The notes under the pieces were generated by a model, which had not been told where the DNA came from, searched no databases, and saw nothing but the letters and a program-made list of their open reading frames with translations. This document shows, one piece after another, positions 53,643 to 63,576 of a DNA stretch of 64,000 nt (the stretch's first letter is position 1; the number at the start of each line of letters is the position of its first letter). A program made the position numbers and the translations under genes. The stretch is from Serratia inhibens (GTDB lineage Bacteria > Pseudomonadota > Gammaproteobacteria > Enterobacterales > Enterobacteriaceae): positions 62,001 through 126,000 of the forward strand of contig NZ_QYYG01000006.1 of assembly GCF_003591175.1 (NCBI RefSeq), written 5' to 3'.

Positions 53643-54377
53643 ATGCTGCACAACATTCGCATTGTTCTGGTAGAAACCTCCCATACCGGTAACATGGGCT
53701 CGACCGCAAGAGCCATGAAAACCATGGGGTTAACCAACCTTTATCTGGTTAATCCGCTGATAAAACCTGATTCGCAGGCGATTGCCCTGGCCGCAGGCGC
53801 CAGCGACGTAATCGGCAACGCCACTATAGTTGACACCCTTGATGATGCTATCGCCGGCTGTAGCCTGGTGGTTGGCACCAGCGCGCGTTCACGCACTTTG
53901 CCGTGGCCAATGCTGGAACCGCGCGAATGCGGCGTACGCGCCGTGCACGAAGGCGAGCATGCGCCGGTTGCGCTGGTGTTCGGTCGCGAACGCGTTGGCC
54001 TGACCAACGATGAGCTGCAAAAGTGCCATTATCACGTCGCCATTCCCGCCAACCCGGATTACAGTTCGTTGAACCTGGCGATGGCGGTGCAGATCCTGGC
54101 TTATGAAGTGCGCGTGGCCTATCTCGATCGCCAACAAGCGGGCGTGCCGCCGTTGGAAGAGACGCCGTATCCACTGGTGGACGATCTCGAACGTTTCTAT
54201 CAACATCTGGAACAAACGCTGCAGCACAGCGGCTTTATCCGCCCGGCACATCCGGGGCAGGTGATGAGCAGATTGCGCCGTTTATTCACCCGTGCGCGCC
54301 CGGAAGCTCAAGAGCTGAGTATCCTGCGCGGCATGCTGACGTCGATAGAGAAACAGGATAAACATCAAGGTAATTAA
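53643..54377 (+). CDS. trmJ: tRNA (cytidine/uridine-2'-O)-methyltransferase TrmJ
   Basis: SPOUT-fold enzyme that methylates the ribose of nucleotide 32 in several tRNAs. The N-terminal block [20 protein letters not shown] and the knot motifs [13 protein letters not shown] and [16 protein letters not shown] are clear. The length is 244 residues (E. coli 246). It precedes iscR, as in E. coli, but with a separate promoter. Confidence 0.96.
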   Translation: MLHNIRIVLVETSHTGNMGSTARAMKTMGLTNLYLVNPLIKPDSQAIALAAGASDVIGNATIVDTLDDAIAGCSLVVGTSARSRTLPWPMLEPRECGVRAVHEGEHAPVALVFGRERVGLTNDELQKCHYHVAIPANPDYSSLNLAMAVQILAYEVRVAYLDRQQAGVPPLEETPYPLVDDLERFYQHLEQTLQHSGFIRPAHPGQVMSRLRRLFTRARPEAQELSILRGMLTSIEKQDKHQGN

Positions 54378-54477
54378 TTTGATGTGGCGTAACGGCCGGT
54401 AATAATAGTATTAGTTATCCAATGGTTATAACATGCATTTTATATGCTTTTGATCTGGCCAAGACCAAAACGTGCTA

Positions 54478-54502
54478 ATACTTGAGTAAATTACTAGGTT
54501 AA
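54478..54502 (+). promoter_or_regulatory. IscR type 1 site, distal
   Basis: The 25-bp segment starts ATACTTGAGT and fits the type 1 IscR motif (ATASYYGACTRWWWYAGTCRRSTAT) at 20 positions. It abuts the proximal site. Confidence 0.7.
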
Positions 54503-54527
54503 ATAGTTGACTGATTTACTCGGGAAT
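54503..54527 (+). promoter_or_regulatory. IscR type 1 site, proximal
   Basis: The 25-bp segment starts ATAGTTGACTGATTTACTC and fits the type 1 motif at 23 of 25 positions. [2Fe-2S]-IscR bound here should repress the isc operon when clusters are plentiful. Confidence 0.88.
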
Positions 54528-54571
54528 GTCAGAATTTCGGCCATGTTTCACCAACAGGTAACCATTTAGCT

Positions 54572-55066
54572 ATGAGACTGACATCCAAAGGCCGTTATGC
54601 CGTAACCGCTATGCTTGACGTGGCATTGCACTCCCAGGAAGGGCCCGTTCCTCTGGCGGATATTTCTGAGCGCCAAGGGATTTCGCTCTCTTATCTGGAA
54701 CAATTATTCTCCCGTCTGCGTAAAAATGGCCTGGTTGCCAGCGTGCGTGGGCCGGGCGGTGGTTATCTGCTGGGAAAAGACGCAAGTGAGATCGCCGTTG
54801 GCGCTGTCATCACTGCCGTCGATGAATCGGTAGATGCAACCCGTTGCCAGGGTAAAGAAGGCTGTCAGGGTGGCGATCGCTGCCTGACTCATACCTTGTG
54901 GCGCGATCTGAGCGAGCGCATCAGCGGGTTCCTGAACAACATTACGCTGGCAGAACTGGTGAACAACCAGGAAGTGCTGGTGGTGGCGGACCGTCAGAAC
55001 AACGATACCCGTCGCACGGCCAACGGTCGTCCGCAAGAAACTATCAACGTTAATCTGCGCGCATAA
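54572..55066 (+). CDS. iscR: Fe-S cluster-sensing regulator IscR
   Basis: Rrf2-family repressor/activator. The N-terminal winged helix ([19 protein letters not shown], recognition part [14 protein letters not shown]) precedes the cluster ligands Cys92, Cys98 and Cys104 ([14 protein letters not shown]); His107 is the fourth ligand in E. coli. The length is 164 residues. Two type 1 sites upstream imply autorepression. It is first in the isc operon. Confidence 0.97.
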   Translation: MRLTSKGRYAVTAMLDVALHSQEGPVPLADISERQGISLSYLEQLFSRLRKNGLVASVRGPGGGYLLGKDASEIAVGAVITAVDESVDATRCQGKEGCQGGDRCLTHTLWRDLSERISGFLNNITLAELVNNQEVLVVADRQNNDTRRTANGRPQETINVNLRA

Positions 55067-55120
55067 GCAGCTGGCGATACTTTTTTAGTTTTTGGAAGTG
55101 ATGTACGGAGCACAAGAGCA

Positions 55121-56335
55121 ATGAAATTACCGATTTATCTCGATTACTCAGCAACGACGCCGGTTGATCCGCGCGTTGCCGAGAAAATGATGCAGTTTTT
55201 GACCCTGGACGGGACTTTCGGTAACCCGGCTTCCCGTTCCCACCGTTTCGGGTGGCAAGCGGAAGAAGCGGTAGATATCGCCCGTAACCAAATTGCTGAA
55301 CTGGTTGGCGCTGACCCGCGTGAAATCGTGTTCACTTCCGGAGCGACCGAATCCGACAACCTGGCGATTAAAGGCGCGGCCAATTTCTATCAAAAGAAAG
55401 GCAAGCACATCATCACCAGCAAAACCGAACACAAAGCCGTGCTGGACACCTGTCGTCAGCTCGAGCGTGAAGGGTTTGAAGTGACCTACCTGGCGCCGCA
55501 GAGCAACGGAATTATCAGTCTGCAGGCTCTCGAAGCCGCCATGCGTGAAGACACCATTCTGGTATCGATCATGCACGTGAACAATGAAATCGGCGTGGTG
55601 CAGGATATCGAAGCTATCGGCGAAATGTGCCGTGCGCGCGGTATCATTTACCATGTTGACGCTACCCAGAGCGTGGGCAAATTGCCTATCGATCTGAGCA
55701 AGCTGAAAGTCGATCTGATGTCCTTCTCCGGCCACAAAATCTATGGTCCGAAAGGCATTGGCGCGCTGTACGTGCGTCGTAAACCGCGTATTCGCATCGA
55801 AGCTCAGGTTCACGGCGGCGGTCACGAGCGCGGTATGCGTTCCGGCACCCTGCCTGTGCACCAGATCGCCGGTATGGGTGAAGCCTACCGCATCGCCAAA
55901 GAAGAAATGCCGACGGAAATGGCGCGCCTGCGTACGCTGCGCGATCGTTTGTGGAACGGCGTGAAAGATATGGAAGAAGTGTATCTGAACGGCGATCTGG
56001 AACACGGCGTTCCGAACATCCTCAACGTCAGCTTCAACTATGTTGAGGGCGAATCGCTGATCATGGCGCTGAAAGACCTGGCCGTTTCTTCAGGTTCCGC
56101 CTGTACCTCCGCTAGCCTTGAGCCATCTTACGTGCTGCGCGCGTTGGGAATGACCGACGAGTTGGCGCATAGCTCGATCCGTTTCTCTCTGGGGCGTTTC
56201 ACCACGGAAGAAGAGATCGATTACACCATTCAACTGGTGCGTAAATCCATCGGCCGCCTGCGCGACCTGTCTCCGCTGTGGGACATGTTCAAGCAGGGCG
56301 TGGATATCAACAGCATCGAATGGGCACATCATTAA
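55121..56335 (+). CDS. iscS: Cysteine desulfurase IscS
   Basis: PLP enzyme that takes sulfur from cysteine and hands it to IscU, TusA, ThiI and others. The PLP lysine is in [12 protein letters not shown], and the persulfide Cys328 lies in the flexible loop [15 protein letters not shown]. The length is 404 residues, as in E. coli. It is 55 bp after iscR. Confidence 0.98.
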   Translation: MKLPIYLDYSATTPVDPRVAEKMMQFLTLDGTFGNPASRSHRFGWQAEEAVDIARNQIAELVGADPREIVFTSGATESDNLAIKGAANFYQKKGKHIITSKTEHKAVLDTCRQLEREGFEVTYLAPQSNGIISLQALEAAMREDTILVSIMHVNNEIGVVQDIEAIGEMCRARGIIYHVDATQSVGKLPIDLSKLKVDLMSFSGHKIYGPKGIGALYVRRKPRIRIEAQVHGGGHERGMRSGTLPVHQIAGMGEAYRIAKEEMPTEMARLRTLRDRLWNGVKDMEEVYLNGDLEHGVPNILNVSFNYVEGESLIMALKDLAVSSGSACTSASLEPSYVLRALGMTDELAHSSIRFSLGRFTTEEEIDYTIQLVRKSIGRLRDLSPLWDMFKQGVDINSIEWAHH

Positions 56336-56359
56336 TTCTCAGGATTCAGGAGCAAGGTC

Positions 56360-56746
56360 ATGGCTTACAGCGAAAAAGTAATCGATCACTATGAAAACCC
56401 ACGTAATGTGGGCTCGTTTGACAACGAAGATCCTACCGTCGGTAGCGGCATGGTGGGTGCACCAGCCTGTGGCGACGTGATGAAGCTGCAGATCAAAGTC
56501 AACAATGAGGGCATCATTGAAGACGCTCGCTTCAAGACTTACGGCTGCGGTTCCGCCATCGCCTCCAGTTCGCTGGTGACCGAATGGATGAAAGGCAAGT
56601 CTCTCGATCAGGCCGAAGCGATCAAAAACACTCAGATTGCCGAAGAGCTGGAATTGCCGCCGGTTAAAATTCACTGCTCTATTCTGGCTGAAGACGCCAT
56701 TAAAGCAGCGATCGCCGACTACAAGAGCAAGCACAGCGCCAAGTAG
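56360..56746 (+). CDS. iscU: Fe-S cluster scaffold IscU
   Basis: Scaffold on which clusters are built before transfer by HscA/HscB. The three ligand cysteines are in PACGDVMK, YGCGSAIASS and HCSILAEDA. The LPPVK motif bound by HscA is present (ELELPPVKIHCS). The length is 128 residues. A palindromic repeat fills the gap to iscA. Confidence 0.98.
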   Translation: MAYSEKVIDHYENPRNVGSFDNEDPTVGSGMVGAPACGDVMKLQIKVNNEGIIEDARFKTYGCGSAIASSSLVTEWMKGKSLDQAEAIKNTQIAEELELPPVKIHCSILAEDAIKAAIADYKSKHSAK

Positions 56747-56751
56747 TTTTT

Positions 56752-56810
56752 GTGTAGGGGCGCCATGCCGCGCCCGCGTTGATCGGGGCGAATTTATTCG
56801 CCCCCTACAC
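56752..56810. repeat. 59-bp palindromic element inside the isc operon
   Basis: The outer arms GTGTAGGGGCG (56752-56762) and CGCCCCCTACAC (56799-56810) are inverted. The inner GGGGCG-AATTTATT-CGCCCC forms a second hairpin. It lies between iscU and iscA, which are 26 bp apart in E. coli and 123 bp apart here. A diverged copy lies at 29053-29107. It is not an ERIC or REP by sequence. Confidence 0.75.
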
Positions 56811-56869
56811 CGGTTTGCTCCCCAACACCGGTTTTGCAAGAGGTTGGGGATTTTGAGTGTGAGGTTGTG

Positions 56870-57193
56870 ATGTCAATTACCATGAGCGACAGCGCTGCGC
56901 AGCGTGTTCAGGCTTTTATGAATAACCGTGGCAAAGGTTTAGGCCTGCGTCTGGGGGTAAGAACCTCCGGCTGCTCCGGGATGGCGTACGTGCTGGAATT
57001 TGTTGACGAAATGAACGATGACGACATCGTTTTCGAAAACAAAGGCGTCAAGGTGATCATCGACGGCAAGAGCCTGGTCTACCTTGACGGCACCGAGCTT
57101 GATTTCGTCAAGGAAGGCTTGAACGAAGGCTTCAAGTTCAACAACCCCAATGTCTCGAGCGAGTGTGGCTGCGGCGAAAGTTTCAACGTCTGA
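56870..57193 (+). CDS. iscA: A-type Fe-S carrier IscA
   Basis: Receives and passes on [2Fe-2S]/[4Fe-4S] clusters. The three cysteines are Cys35 (TSGCSGMAY) and the C-terminal pair in ECGCGESF. The start [13 protein letters not shown] at 56870 gives 107 residues, the family length; it has GAGGTTGTG upstream. In-frame codons further upstream lie close to the repeat and are not family-like. Confidence 0.97.
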   Translation: MSITMSDSAAQRVQAFMNNRGKGLGLRLGVRTSGCSGMAYVLEFVDEMNDDDIVFENKGVKVIIDGKSLVYLDGTELDFVKEGLNEGFKFNNPNVSSECGCGESFNV

Positions 57194-57256
57194 CAGCCCA
57201 TCGTGCTCCCCCGCAGCGTGCGGGGGAACTCCATCCGATAACGCCCAGAGCACGCT

Positions 57257-57778
57257 ATGGATTATTTTACTTTATTCGGGCTGCCAGTTCGCTATTCCGT
57301 GGACGGCGGCCTGCTTGCATCTCGCTATCAGGATCTGCAGCGCCAATTCCATCCCGATCGCAACGCCCTCCAGCCAGAGCGCGAACGCCTGATGGCGTTG
57401 CAGCAGGCGGCGACCATCAATGAAGCCTACCAGACGCTGAAGCACCCATTAAAACGTGCGGAGTATATGCTATCTTTGCACGGTTTTGATTTGGGCAACG
57501 AGCAGCACACTGTGCGCGATACCGCGTTCCTGATGGAACAGCTGGAACTGCGTGAAGAGCTCGACGCCATTGAACGCAAAGCGGATGCGGAAAGCCTGCT
57601 GGCCGATTTTGGCGCACGGGTGAACGAGACGGTCAAACAGCGCAGCGCGCTGATGGTGCAGCAGCTGGATAGCCAGCAGTGGCCTGATGCCGCCGACACC
57701 GTGCGTAAGCTGCGCTTTTTGGACAAACTCCAGCAACAGGTTGAACAACTCGAAGAAAAACTGCTGGGTTTTGAGTAA
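57257..57778 (+). CDS. hscB: Co-chaperone HscB (J-domain)
   Basis: Brings IscU to HscA and stimulates its ATPase. The N-terminal J domain has HPD (QFHPDRN, near residues 32-34). The C-terminal three-helix bundle (about 90-173) binds IscU. The length is 173 residues (E. coli 171). Confidence 0.97.
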   Translation: MDYFTLFGLPVRYSVDGGLLASRYQDLQRQFHPDRNALQPERERLMALQQAATINEAYQTLKHPLKRAEYMLSLHGFDLGNEQHTVRDTAFLMEQLELREELDAIERKADAESLLADFGARVNETVKQRSALMVQQLDSQQWPDAADTVRKLRFLDKLQQQVEQLEEKLLGFE

Positions 57779-57804
57779 TACATTCTGATTGTGGAAGCTT
57801 CAAT

Positions 57805-59655
57805 ATGGCCTTATTACAAATTAGCGAGCCTGGCCTCAGCGCCGCGCCGCACCAGCGCCGTCTGGCTGCCGGTATTGATTTAGGCACCACCAATTCCCTG
57901 GTCGCCACGGTACGCAGTGGGCAGGCGGAAACGCTGGCCGACGCACAGGGGCGCGATTTACTGCCCTCAGTGGTGCACTATCAGGCTGACGGGTTACGCG
58001 TAGGTTGGGAAGCACGCCGGCAGGCGGCGCAGGACCCGGCCAATACCATCAGCTCGATCAAACGCATGATGGGCCGTTCGCTGGCCGACGTTCAGCAGCG
58101 TTACCCGAACCTGCCGTACCAATTCCAGTCCAGCGATAACGGTCTGCCAATGATCGTCACCGCCGCCGGCCTGGTTAATCCGGTAGGCGTTTCCGCCGAC
58201 ATTCTCAGGGCACTTTCCGCTCGCGCGCAAACGGCGCTGGAAGGGGACCTCGACGGCGTAGTGATCACCGTTCCCGCTTATTTTGACGATGCACAGCGCC
58301 AGGGCACCAAAGACGCTGCGCGTCTGGCCGGCCTGCATGTGCTGCGCCTGCTGAACGAACCGACCGCTGCGGCGATTGCCTATGGCCTGGACTCCGGTCA
58401 GGAAGGCACCATTGCGGTTTATGATCTGGGTGGCGGGACCTTCGATATTTCCATTCTGCGCCTGAGCCGTGGGGTGTTTGAAGTGCTGGCCACCGGCGGG
58501 GATTCTGCGCTGGGCGGTGATGACTTTGACCACCTGCTGGCCGACTGGTTGCGCGAGCAGGCCGGCGTGGCGGATCGCAGCGATCACGGCGTCCAGCGCC
58601 AGTTATTGGATGCGGCCATCGCTGCCAAAATTGCGCTGAGCGATGCCGACAGCGTCAGCGTCGACGTGGCCAACTGGCAAGGCGAAGTGACCCGCGCGCA
58701 GTTCGATTCACTGATAGCCCCGTTGGTTAAACGCACACTGATGGCCTGCCGCCGGGCGTTGAAAGACGCCGGTGTCAGTGCGGAAGAGGTGCTGGAAGTG
58801 GTGATGGTGGGCGGCTCCACTCGCGTGCCGCTGGTGCGTGAGCAGGTGGGAACCTTCTTTGGCCGCACGCCGTTGACGTCTATCGATCCGGACAAAGTGG
58901 TCGCCATCGGCGCGGCGATCCAGGCCGATATCCTGGTGGGTAACAAGCCGGACAGCGACATGCTGTTGCTGGACGTGATCCCGCTGTCGCTCGGTCTGGA
59001 AACCATGGGCGGTCTGGTAGAGAAAGTGATCCCGCGCAACACCACCATTCCGGTGGCACGCGCGCAGGAATTCACCACCTTTAAAGACGGCCAGAGCGCG
59101 ATGATGATCCACGTGTTGCAGGGTGAGCGTGAGCTGGTGCAGGATTGCCGTTCGCTGGCGCGCTTCTCGCTGCGCGGCTTACCGCCAATGCCTGCCGGCG
59201 GCGCGCATATCCGCGTCACCTTCCAGGTGGATGCGGACGGCCTGCTTAGCGTCACGGCGATGGAGAAATCCACCGGCGTTGAGGCTTCGATCCAGGTGAA
59301 ACCTTCGTATGGCCTGTCCGACGGTGAAATCGCCGACATGATCAAAGACTCGATGGCCAATGCGCAAAGCGACGTTGGCGCGCGCATGCTGGCTGAACAA
59401 CGGGTAGAAGCATCGCGGGTGCTGGAAAGCCTGCAGGGCGCCCTGGCCAGCGATGCCGCCTTGTTGAGCGAAGCGGAAAGCACGGCGATTAGCGCTGCGG
59501 TGGAAGGCCTGCAACAGGCGATGCAGGGCACCGATCCCGCCGCCATTGAAGCCGCAATAAAAACATTAGATGCACAAACGCAAGATTTTGCCGCACGCCG
59601 TATGGATGCTTCCATTCGCCGCGCGCTGGCTGGCCATTCTGTGGATGAGGTTTAA
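57805..59655 (+). CDS. hscA: Fe-S biogenesis chaperone HscA
   Basis: Specialised Hsp70 that binds the LPPVK motif of IscU and drives cluster release. The nucleotide domain begins [14 protein letters not shown] (near 24-37), with [12 protein letters not shown] and [11 protein letters not shown]. The substrate domain and helical lid fill 390-616. The length is 616 residues, the E. coli length. It is followed by fdx after 2 bp. Confidence 0.98.
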   Translation: MALLQISEPGLSAAPHQRRLAAGIDLGTTNSLVATVRSGQAETLADAQGRDLLPSVVHYQADGLRVGWEARRQAAQDPANTISSIKRMMGRSLADVQQRYPNLPYQFQSSDNGLPMIVTAAGLVNPVGVSADILRALSARAQTALEGDLDGVVITVPAYFDDAQRQGTKDAARLAGLHVLRLLNEPTAAAIAYGLDSGQEGTIAVYDLGGGTFDISILRLSRGVFEVLATGGDSALGGDDFDHLLADWLREQAGVADRSDHGVQRQLLDAAIAAKIALSDADSVSVDVANWQGEVTRAQFDSLIAPLVKRTLMACRRALKDAGVSAEEVLEVVMVGGSTRVPLVREQVGTFFGRTPLTSIDPDKVVAIGAAIQADILVGNKPDSDMLLLDVIPLSLGLETMGGLVEKVIPRNTTIPVARAQEFTTFKDGQSAMMIHVLQGERELVQDCRSLARFSLRGLPPMPAGGAHIRVTFQVDADGLLSVTAMEKSTGVEASIQVKPSYGLSDGEIADMIKDSMANAQSDVGARMLAEQRVEASRVLESLQGALASDAALLSEAESTAISAAVEGLQQAMQGTDPAAIEAAIKTLDAQTQDFAARRMDASIRRALAGHSVDEV

Positions 59656-59657
59656 TC

Positions 59658-59993
59658 ATGCCTAAAATTGTTTTCCTGCCCCATCAAGATTTATGCCCGG
59701 AGGGGGCAGTACTGGAAGCCGAACAAGGGGAATCAATCCTTAACGTTGCCCTGCGCAACGGGATTGAAATCGAGCACGCTTGCGAGAAATCCTGCGCCTG
59801 TACCACTTGCCACTGCATCGTGCGCGAAGGCTTTGATTCGCTTGAAGAGAGCAGCGAGCTGGAAGACGACATGCTGGACAAGGCCTGGGGTCTGGAGCCG
59901 GAAAGCCGTCTGAGCTGTCAGGCACTGGTCGCCGATGAAGACCTGGTGGTAGAAATGCCGCGTTATACCGTCAACCACGCGCGTGAAGGGTAA
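59658..59993 (+). CDS. fdx: [2Fe-2S] ferredoxin Fdx
   Basis: Adrenodoxin-type ferredoxin that supplies electrons for cluster assembly. Ligands are in [10 protein letters not shown] (Cys42, Cys48, Cys51 by family numbering) and in LSCQALV near residue 87. The length is 111 residues, as in E. coli. It is immediately after hscA. Confidence 0.97.
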   Translation: MPKIVFLPHQDLCPEGAVLEAEQGESILNVALRNGIEIEHACEKSCACTTCHCIVREGFDSLEESSELEDDMLDKAWGLEPESRLSCQALVADEDLVVEMPRYTVNHAREG

Positions 59994-60006
59994 GAGGATT
60001 ATAGGA

Positions 60007-60207
60007 ATGGGACTGAAGTGGACAGACAGCCGTGAAATCGGCGAAGCCCTGTACGACCTATACCCGGACACCGATCCGAAAACCGTACGTTTTACCGACA
60101 TGCATCAGTGGATTTGCGATCTGGAAGAGTTCGACGACGATCCAAAGGCTTCCAACGAAAAAATACTGGAAGCGATTCTGCTGGTCTGGTTAGATGAAGC
60201 GGAGTAA
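60007..60207 (+). CDS. iscX: Fe-S assembly protein IscX
   Basis: Small acidic protein that binds IscS and iron and tunes the rate of cluster synthesis. [20 protein letters not shown] starts the 66-residue protein, identical in length to E. coli. The in-frame start 24 bp earlier overlaps fdx and is less likely. It is the last gene of the isc operon. Confidence 0.95.
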   Translation: MGLKWTDSREIGEALYDLYPDTDPKTVRFTDMHQWICDLEEFDDDPKASNEKILEAILLVWLDEAE

Positions 60208-60217
60208 ATAGCGTAAT

Positions 60218-60246
60218 GGGCTGCCTTTGGCGGCCCGTTTATTTTG
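60218..60246 (+). terminator. isc operon terminator
   Basis: GGGCTGCC-TTT-GGCGGCCC followed by GTTTATTTT; one mismatch in the stem. Confidence 0.8.
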
Positions 60247-60254
60247 TATCCGAC

Positions 60255-60379
60255 ATACCCGTCGTCTTTCAAACTGCAGCGTTGTTACCTGCACGATCAC
60301 ACCCCGGTCACTTACCTGAGTAAGCTCCTGGGGATGAGATCGCTGGCCGCCTGGCTGCAATTTGAAATCCATAGGGTAT
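60255..60379. repeat. Intact ERIC element, iscX/pepB
   Basis: Terminal ATACCC (60255-60260) and GGGTAT (60374-60379) flank the ERIC core CCGGTCACTTACCTGAGTAA followed by GCTCCTGGGGAT. The size of 125 bp is typical. It sits between the isc terminator and pepB. Confidence 0.93.
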
Positions 60380-60430
60380 GCAATAAAGCCCTAATGAAAT
60401 AATAAAGGGAACATCCGGAGTGAGAAGGCT

Positions 60431-61726
60431 ATGACAACTGAAATTATGCTGGTAACGCTGTCGCACCAACCTGCCGACGCTCGCTGGGGCGAGAAAGCGT
60501 TGCTGAGCACCAATGCGGAAGGGATGACGATTCACCTGACCGGCAACGACAAACTGGGCAGCGTTCAGCGCGCCGCGCGTAAAATCGACGGCCAGGGGAT
60601 CAAAAACGTCAAACTGGCCGGTGAGGGCTGGGATCTGGAAAACAGCTGGGCATTCTGGCAGGGGTTCCGTGGGCCGAAAGGCAAACGCAGCGTCGAGTGG
60701 GCAGAACTGCCGGAAGCCGACCGTAAAGAACTGGAACAGCGCCTGAAGATTGTTGACTGGGTACGCGACACCATCAATATGCCGGCTGAAGATCTGGGGC
60801 CGGAGCAACTGGCCACCCGCGCCGTCGATCTGCTGTGTGATGTCGGCTGCGATGCCGTCAGTTACCGCATCACCAAGGGTGAAGATCTGCGCGAGCAAAA
60901 CTACGCTGGCCTTCACACCGTGGGTCGCGGTTCCGACCGTTCCCCCGTGCTGCTGGCACTGGATTTCAACCCGACCGGCAACCCGGATGCGCCGGTGTTC
61001 GCTTGCCTGGTGGGGAAAGGCATCACTTTCGACACCGGCGGCTACAGCCTGAAACAAAGCGCTTTTATGGACTCGATGAAGTCCGACATGGGCGGGGCGG
61101 CCACCATTACCGGCGCACTGGCGCTGGCTGCCGCTCGCGGCCTGAAGCAGCGCGTGAAGCTGTTCCTGTGTTGTGCAGACAACATGGTCAGCGGCAATGC
61201 CTTCAAACTGGGCGACATCATCCGCTACCGCAACGGCAAAACCGTTGAGGTGATGAATACCGATGCGGAAGGGCGTCTGGTGCTGGCCGATGGTCTGATT
61301 GACGCATCCGAGCAAAACCCCGAGCTGATTATCGACTGCGCCACCCTGACCGGCGCGGCGAAAACGGCGGTAGGTAACGATTACCATGCGCTGTTCAGCT
61401 TTGACGATGCACTGGCACAGGAACTGCTGACCAGCGCGACGGCGGAGCAAGAACCTTTCTGGCGCCTGCCGCTGGCCGAGTTCCACCGCAGCCAATTGCC
61501 GTCCAACTTTGCCGAGCTGAACAACGTGGCCGGCCCGGCTTACACCGCCGGTGCCAGCACCGCGGCCGCCTTCCTGTCGCATTTTGTGAAAAACTATCGG
61601 CAAGGCTGGTTGCACATCGACTGTTCCGCTACCTACCGTAAAGGCGCGGTGGATCAGTGGTCTGCCGGCGCGACCGGTCTGGGTGTGCGAACTCTGGCTA
61701 ATCTGCTGCTGAGCAAAGCCAAATAA
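60431..61726 (+). CDS. pepB: Aminopeptidase B
   Basis: M17 leucine aminopeptidase family enzyme that removes N-terminal residues, including acidic ones, from peptides. The C-terminal catalytic domain has the metal/active-site blocks [14 protein letters not shown] and [14 protein letters not shown]. The length is 431 residues (E. coli 427). It is in the same order after iscX as in E. coli, but here an ERIC element separates them. Confidence 0.96.
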   Translation: MTTEIMLVTLSHQPADARWGEKALLSTNAEGMTIHLTGNDKLGSVQRAARKIDGQGIKNVKLAGEGWDLENSWAFWQGFRGPKGKRSVEWAELPEADRKELEQRLKIVDWVRDTINMPAEDLGPEQLATRAVDLLCDVGCDAVSYRITKGEDLREQNYAGLHTVGRGSDRSPVLLALDFNPTGNPDAPVFACLVGKGITFDTGGYSLKQSAFMDSMKSDMGGAATITGALALAAARGLKQRVKLFLCCADNMVSGNAFKLGDIIRYRNGKTVEVMNTDAEGRLVLADGLIDASEQNPELIIDCATLTGAAKTAVGNDYHALFSFDDALAQELLTSATAEQEPFWRLPLAEFHRSQLPSNFAELNNVAGPAYTAGASTAAAFLSHFVKNYRQGWLHIDCSATYRKGAVDQWSAGATGLGVRTLANLLLSKAK

Positions 61727-61732
61727 TTGAAA

Positions 61733-61748
61733 GCCCGCAGCAGCGGGC
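61733..61748 (+). other. Short palindrome after pepB
   Basis: GCCCGCAGCAGCGGGC is a 6-bp stem with no U-tract, just before the larger hairpin at 61770. It may be part of a double terminator. Confidence 0.4.
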
Positions 61749-61769
61749 GGTAGAATATGTTTTATCGTC

Positions 61770-61797
61770 GGGGCCCAGCATGCTGGGCCCCGTTATT
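61770..61797 (+). terminator. pepB terminator
   Basis: GGGGCCCAGC-AT-GCTGGGCCCC followed by GTTATTT. The palindrome is perfect and shares the GCATGC-type centre with the one after glnB. Confidence 0.75.
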
Positions 61798-61815
61798 TAA
61801 TTGCTGGAGTTTGCC

Positions 61816-62646
61816 ATGAGTTCCCATCATCACGATGCCGCCCCGGGCGAGAACGAACTTGAACGTCTGCTGAAGCTGGCGGTGACGGAGCCGGCCCATC
61901 GCCCGGCGTTTTTCCGCGAATTGCTCGATGCTACGGTATTGATTCTCGGCGACAGCGATCAGGTTCAGCCAGACGGCGACATTACGCTGAATGCCGATAC
62001 TCCGGTGAATATCCAGCACTGGGAAAAACAGGACGGCGGCAGCATCATTCCGTTCTTCTCCTCGCTGGAAGCGTTGCAGAAAGCCGTCGAAGATGAACAG
62101 CCGTTTATCGCCATGCCGGCGCGGGTATTGTTTGAGATTACCGAAGGTGCGGATCTGTTCCTTAACCCGAAAGCCGAGTACGGCAAAGAGTTCTACCCCG
62201 AGGAAGTCGCGATGCTGCTGGCTACCGGCGGCGTAGCCAAGCCTGCGGAACGCTACATCGACAAAGATACCCAGATCCTGCTGGGCCAGCCGGAAGAATA
62301 TCCGTCCGCGATGGTGGATGCGTTGACCACGCTGTTCAGCCAGCGCAAACCGGTACGCCGCGCGTTTTTGGCGCTGATGCATGATCAGGCGGTGGATGAA
62401 AAGCCTAACCTGCTGGTGGGGCTGGAGGTGGATGGCGATCAAGGGGATATCGAAGCCTTGATCAACGAAGCCGGCAGCGTGGCCAGCGAAACGGCGCCCA
62501 ACGACGAACCGGTGGATTTTTGTCTGGTGTCGGAAAAAGAGCGTGGGGTCAGCCATTATCTGATCACCCATACTCAACCTTTCTATCAGCGCCGTTGGGG
62601 CAGTTGGTTGCGTAACATCATTCCCTCCACAGACAAAACGCAGTAA
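61816..62646 (+). CDS. sseB: Enhanced serine sensitivity protein SseB
   Basis: Member of the SseB family, about which little is known; overexpression in E. coli changes serine sensitivity. The N-terminal SseB domain (ATEPAHRPAFFRELLDAT-like block, LQHWEKQDGGSIIPFFSSLEAL-like block) and the C-terminal SseB_C domain (about 150-265) are both present. The start MSSHHHDAAPG at 61816 has CTGGAG upstream and yields 276 residues (E. coli 258). It is next to pepB, as in E. coli. Confidence 0.92.
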   Translation: MSSHHHDAAPGENELERLLKLAVTEPAHRPAFFRELLDATVLILGDSDQVQPDGDITLNADTPVNIQHWEKQDGGSIIPFFSSLEALQKAVEDEQPFIAMPARVLFEITEGADLFLNPKAEYGKEFYPEEVAMLLATGGVAKPAERYIDKDTQILLGQPEEYPSAMVDALTTLFSQRKPVRRAFLALMHDQAVDEKPNLLVGLEVDGDQGDIEALINEAGSVASETAPNDEPVDFCLVSEKERGVSHYLITHTQPFYQRRWGSWLRNIIPSTDKTQ

Positions 62647-62657
62647 CCCTTCTGTTG

Positions 62658-63446
62658 CTACCGTGCGGCGTGCAGCCCGCCGGTAGCGCTCAACAACAAT
62701 AAATCCATCAGCATCACCAGATTCGATTCGAACGAGGTTATCTCACCGGCATCGACCGCCGCGTCACTGGCGTCGTCGTACAACGGAAAGTGGATATCCG
62801 CCAGCGGCGCTAACGGGTTGATGGAGGCACGGGTAAAAGCCACCACTTGCATGCCGATGTTGCGCGCGATGCGCGTCTTGTCCAGCACTTGCTCGGTCTT
62901 CCCGCTGCGTGAAATCACGATCAGCACCCGGTATTTAGGCGCGTTGTTGAGGAAAATACCGCGGCTGTCGCCGCCGCCGGAGACAAAGGCGCTTTTACCG
63001 AGGATCTGCAGCTTCTTTTCCAGATATTCGGCAAACAGGTGCGAAAAGCCGGTGCCGTACAGGTAAAAACTTTCTTCCTGCTGCAACAGGTCGCTGAATG
63101 CGGCGATTTTCTCCGCGCTGACATAAGCAAAGGTTCGCTGATAGTTGGCGATAAACTGTTGAAACGCCGCCGGCAGATTGCCGGGCGAAGGGGAGGCGAG
63201 CGCCAGCGTCGGATTATCGCTCAGCAGCTGTTTGATGGTGAACAGCAGCTCGCTGTAGCCGCTGAACCCCAGTTTATGACATAAGCGCATCACGGTAGCG
63301 GTGGAGACAAAGGTTTCACGCGCCAGCTCGCGCACGGTGAGTTTACCCACTTGCAGGGCATGGTCGGCGATAAAGGCCAGCACCCGGTATTCGGCGCGGG
63401 TGAGATCCTCGCCGCGTTGCAGCAAAGAAGCCAGACGGTTATCCAA
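62658..63446 (-). CDS. RpiR-family regulator, probably of alpha-glucoside use (GlvR-like)
   Basis: The N-terminal RpiR helix-turn-helix (about 25-70; KLTVRELARETFVSTATVMRL) is followed by a SIS domain (about 100-240; YLYGTGFSHLFAEYL). The start is TTG at 63446: GGAGG lies at ideal distance, giving 262 residues; codons further upstream are not family-like and cross the terminator of the next gene. It lies behind a GH4 6-phospho-alpha-glucosidase gene. B. subtilis glvA is controlled by the RpiR-family GlvR, so the same role is inferred. Confidence 0.85.
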   Translation of the reverse strand: MDNRLASLLQRGEDLTRAEYRVLAFIADHALQVGKLTVRELARETFVSTATVMRLCHKLGFSGYSELLFTIKQLLSDNPTLALASPSPGNLPAAFQQFIANYQRTFAYVSAEKIAAFSDLLQQEESFYLYGTGFSHLFAEYLEKKLQILGKSAFVSGGGDSRGIFLNNAPKYRVLIVISRSGKTEQVLDKTRIARNIGMQVVAFTRASINPLAPLADIHFPLYDDASDAAVDAGEITSFESNLVMLMDLLLLSATGGLHAAR

Positions 63447-63509
63447 GAAATGTGCCTCCGGTGGCAAGCGTTGCCTTATCCTAGGGGGCGCAGGGCGGCG
63501 ATTCAATGC

Positions 63510-63541
63510 AAAAGAGAGCGGCCAGCCCCGAAAGGCCGGCC
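63510..63541 (-). terminator. Terminator of the GH4 glucosidase gene
   Basis: Read on the minus strand: CGGCCGGCC-TTTCGG-GGCTGGCCG, then CTCTCTTTT. It separates the glucosidase gene from the regulator gene. Confidence 0.65.
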
Positions 63542-63576
63542 GGGTACTGCAGAAGATGACGGCAACCAGGCACAAA

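Noticed and set aside
58584..59615. Minus-strand frame of 343 codons opposite hscA
   Set aside because: Ser/Ala/Thr-rich low-complexity translation typical of the antisense frame of a G/C-rich Hsp70 gene.
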